From Sphingobium fuliginis (GTDB lineage: Bacteria; Pseudomonadota; Alphaproteobacteria; Sphingomonadales; Sphingomonadaceae): a stretch of DNA of 64,000 bases. Under the pieces are notes generated by a model that saw only the letters and a program-made list of their open reading frames with translations, was not told where the DNA came from and ran no database searches. Made by a program: the position numbers and the translations under genes. The DNA is taken from NCBI RefSeq assembly GCF_004152845.1, contig NZ_SEON01000009.1, positions 1 to 64,000 of the forward strand, written 5' to 3'. Of this stretch, positions 61,932 through 64,000 are shown piece after piece. Each line of letters begins with the position of its first letter. Position 1 is the first letter of the stretch.

Positions 61932-63398
61932 ATGAAAACAGGAAGCCAACACCTCGCCACGCTCCGCGACGGCCGTTCCATCTACATCGACGGCAAGCTT
62001 GCAGGCGACGTCACCCAGCATCCCGCATTCTGCAATTCGGTCGCGTCGGCCGCCCGGCTCTACGATTTCCAGGCCGCGAATTCCGATTTGATGACTTTCA
62101 CGAGCCTGTCGAGTGGCGAGCGGGTAAATCGGGCGTGGGACCTGCCGACCGACTATGAAGGCCTGGTGATGCGCCGCAAGGCGATGGAGGCCTGGGCAGG
62201 CACGCATTACGGATTCATGGGGCGATCCCCCGACCATGTCGCCTCCTGCTTCGCCGGGATGATGATGGGCATCGACCTGTTCGAGAATCATGACCGGGCG
62301 CGCGCTGGGGCGCTTGCGGACTATTTCCGCTACGCCCGGGACAATGACCTCTTCCTCACCTATGTGATCATCAATCCGCAGGCGGATCGCTCCAAGTCCG
62401 CGCATGAGCAGGCTGACCCTTATCTGACCGCCGGGATTGTCGACGAGGATTCGACCGGGATCACGATCCGGGGTGCCAAGATGCTGGCGACCAGCGGGAT
62501 CATGGCCAACGAGGTCTTCGTCAGCTGCGTCCAGCCGCTTGGCGTTGGGGACGAGAAATATGCGATCTCGCTGGCGGTGCCGATGAACGCGCCCGGCGTG
62601 AAGCTCCTGTCCCGCAAGTCCTATGAGGCGGCGTCGCCCAGCCAATTCGACAACCCGTTAGCCAGCCGTTTCGACGAGAATGATGCCGTCATCTACTTCG
62701 ATGACGTCAAGGTTCCCTGGGATCGGGTATTCATCGCTGGCGATACCGCAATGGTGATGAAGCAGTTCCATGCGACGCCTGCGCACGTACTGCAGAATTA
62801 TCAGTGCCAGGTCCGGCTGATGGTCAAGATGCGCTTCCTCATGGGCATCGCGCGCCGCACGGCCGAGATCAACGGGACGCTTGCCCTACCGCCGGTCCGC
62901 GACATGCTCGGCCAGTTGGCCGCCGAAGCCGCGCTCGTGGAAGGAATGGTCCATGGCATGGAGGCGAAGGGCAAGGTTCGCAACGGCTATTACATACCGG
63001 ACGGCCACCTTCTCTATGCGTCCCAGGTTCTCACGCAGCAGCTCTATTCCAAGGTCATCACCTCGCTGCGCGACCTGGCTGGAGGCGGCCTCATCATGCT
63101 GCCCTCGAGCATTGCGGATTTCGCGAATCCGGAAACGGCCGCTCTCATCGGGAAAACGCAGCAGTCGCCAGTGGCCAATTCGCAGGACCGCGTAAAATTC
63201 TTCAAGCTCGCCTGGGATGCAATCGGCTCTGAATTTGCGAGCCGGCACAACCAGTATGAGATGTTCTACGCGGGAGCCACCTTCGTCACGAAGGGCCACA
63301 GCTTCCGGACCTTCGACTGGGAAAGCTCAACCAATCTCGTCGACACCATGCTCGCCAGCTATGATCTGCACGATGCTGGCATGGGTGTGGCCGCCTGA
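61932..63398 (+). CDS. 4-hydroxyphenylacetate 3-monooxygenase family oxygenase (HpaB-like)
   Basis: A 488-residue flavin-dependent oxygenase component. The N-terminal DGRSIYIDGKLAGDVTQHPAF start, the W-x-x-P-x-D-Y region and later SCVQPLGVGDEKYA and VPWDRVFIAGD are typical of HpaB/PvcC-type enzymes that hydroxylate phenols, pyrroles or related rings with FADH2. ATG 61932 is chosen; the longer frame is shadow coding inside the reductase gene. It is the last gene of the LacI-controlled operon, and a perfect terminator follows. The substrate is not identifiable. Confidence 0.93.
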   Translation: MKTGSQHLATLRDGRSIYIDGKLAGDVTQHPAFCNSVASAARLYDFQAANSDLMTFTSLSSGERVNRAWDLPTDYEGLVMRRKAMEAWAGTHYGFMGRSPDHVASCFAGMMMGIDLFENHDRARAGALADYFRYARDNDLFLTYVIINPQADRSKSAHEQADPYLTAGIVDEDSTGITIRGAKMLATSGIMANEVFVSCVQPLGVGDEKYAISLAVPMNAPGVKLLSRKSYEAASPSQFDNPLASRFDENDAVIYFDDVKVPWDRVFIAGDTAMVMKQFHATPAHVLQNYQCQVRLMVKMRFLMGIARRTAEINGTLALPPVRDMLGQLAAEAALVEGMVHGMEAKGKVRNGYYIPDGHLLYASQVLTQQLYSKVITSLRDLAGGGLIMLPSSIADFANPETAALIGKTQQSPVANSQDRVKFFKLAWDAIGSEFASRHNQYEMFYAGATFVTKGHSFRTFDWESSTNLVDTMLASYDLHDAGMGVAA

Positions 63399-63434
63399 TT
63401 GCCAACACCTCTCCTTGGCAATCGGCAACACTGT

Positions 63435-63463
63435 GGGCCGGGAAGCATTTCCCGGCCCCTTTT
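63435..63463 (+). terminator. Rho-independent terminator of catabolic operon
   Basis: GGGCCGGGAA (63435-63444) pairs perfectly with TTCCCGGCCC (63449-63458) across a GCAT loop, followed by CTTTT. It lies 37 bases past the HpaB stop. Confidence 0.92.
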
Positions 63464-63687
63464 CATGATCCGCCCTCACGCAGCTTCGGCCAAAGGACCG
63501 ACGAGGCCTGCGGGCGTCTCAATTATTCATTCCTGCGCCTGAGACTTAAGATCCGGGTCAATGCAGGGGCCGCACTGGCACCGCAAAGGTAGCCAGCGGC
63601 ATCGGCCGGTGCCTGCTGCGCCACGCACCTTTACGCGATGCTTGGCCAGCCCGCAGACCAATGAGTCGAGTGCGGGTGGAGGCCCGC

Positions 63688-64000
63688 ATGACCCCTACGA
63701 AACTCCTGATCGGCCAAATCCTGATCGTGCTTGCCATCATTGTCGCGAGCATATGGATCGCGACCCAGTGGGCAGCAGCGCAGCTCGCCTACCAGCCTGA
63801 GCTTGGTGCGCCCTGGCTCCTGCTTTTCGGGCAGCCGATCTACCCGCCCTGGTCGCTATTCCCCTGGTGGTTTTCGTTCGACGCTTATGCGCCGGCGATC
63901 TTCGATGAAGCAGGGACAATCGCGGCGGCGGGCGGCCTCATTGGCTGCGTCGCTGCCATCTTCGGATCAATCTGGCGGGCTCGGCAGTCAAGCAACGTCA
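63688..64000 (+). CDS. traG: TraG/VirD4-like coupling protein, N-terminal part
   Basis: The open frame runs to the window edge (104 codons). Residues 7-30 (IGQILIVLAIIVASIWIATQW) and about 80-95 form two membrane helices, with the family segment LGAPWLLLFGQPIYPPWSLFPWWF between them, which is characteristic of TraG in sphingomonad and IncP-like ICEs. ATG 63688 with TGGAGG upstream is preferred to ATG 63661. The ATPase domain lies outside. The presence of traG here shows the ICE backbone resumes after the cargo. Confidence 0.85.
   Translation, partial: MTPTKLLIGQILIVLAIIVASIWIATQWAAAQLAYQPELGAPWLLLFGQPIYPPWSLFPWWFSFDAYAPAIFDEAGTIAAAGGLIGCVAAIFGSIWRARQSSNV

Overview
The window comes from an alphaproteobacterium of the order Sphingomonadales (Sphingobium/Sphingomonas-like). 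The evidence is the high GC, the purA-hisZ-serA-serC neighbourhood, typical alphaproteobacterial intergenic palindromes, and small conjugation-associated families (DUF6961, DUF5818, DUF736, DUF2958, ArdC, DUF2285) known from sphingomonad mobile elements. All assignments were made by eye from motifs and gene order; no database search was run.

Layout. (1) 1-18.7 kb is ordinary chromosome: the edge of an IS transposase, a 60-aa HTH protein, purA, an alpha/beta hydrolase, hisZ, serA, serC, an extensin-like lipoprotein, a LOG-family protein, a HAD nucleotidase, dapD, an Atm1-type ABC exporter, TerC, a thioesterase, oligopeptidase B, an M24 aminopeptidase P and a 44-aa conserved small protein. (2) A tRNA-Thr(GGU) at 18750-18824 marks the probable left end of an integrative and conjugative element (ICE) that runs past the right edge. 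No integrase is seen in the window. (3) 19.6-41.4 kb is a dense accessory and probable defence region. It contains a sigma-like factor, an HTH-like protein and an ImmA/IrrE-UvrD helicase fusion; a complete bacterial ubiquitin-like conjugation set (three-repeat Ubl, E2, JAB-E1 fusion, DUF6527); an unrecognised 1192-aa protein; a six-gene operon with a MotA/ZorA-like channel, a MotB/ZorB-like OmpA protein, a TM-anchored vWA-like protein, a 4-TM coiled-coil protein, a 62-aa protein and a membrane-anchored staphylococcal-nuclease-type nuclease; three small exported proteins; and a methyltransferase-HNH fusion. (4) 38.8-50.1 kb is ICE backbone: relaxase, lytic transglycosylase, TraF peptidase, HTH protein, DUF736, DUF2958, ArdC, XRE and DUF2285. 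It resumes at 63.7 kb with TraG. (5) 50.1-63.4 kb is inserted cargo: a luxR-luxI-phyH quorum-sensing unit and a LacI-controlled catabolic regulon (MFS, TonB receptor, esterase, LacI, DUF2848, amidase, cupin, MarR, flavin reductase, HpaB-type monooxygenase). Three near-identical palindromic operators tie this regulon together.

The strongest candidates for a new system are the Zorya-like motor/nuclease operon (31.6-37.0 kb) and the ubiquitin-like cluster beside an ImmA-helicase/sigma module (19.6-27.5 kb).
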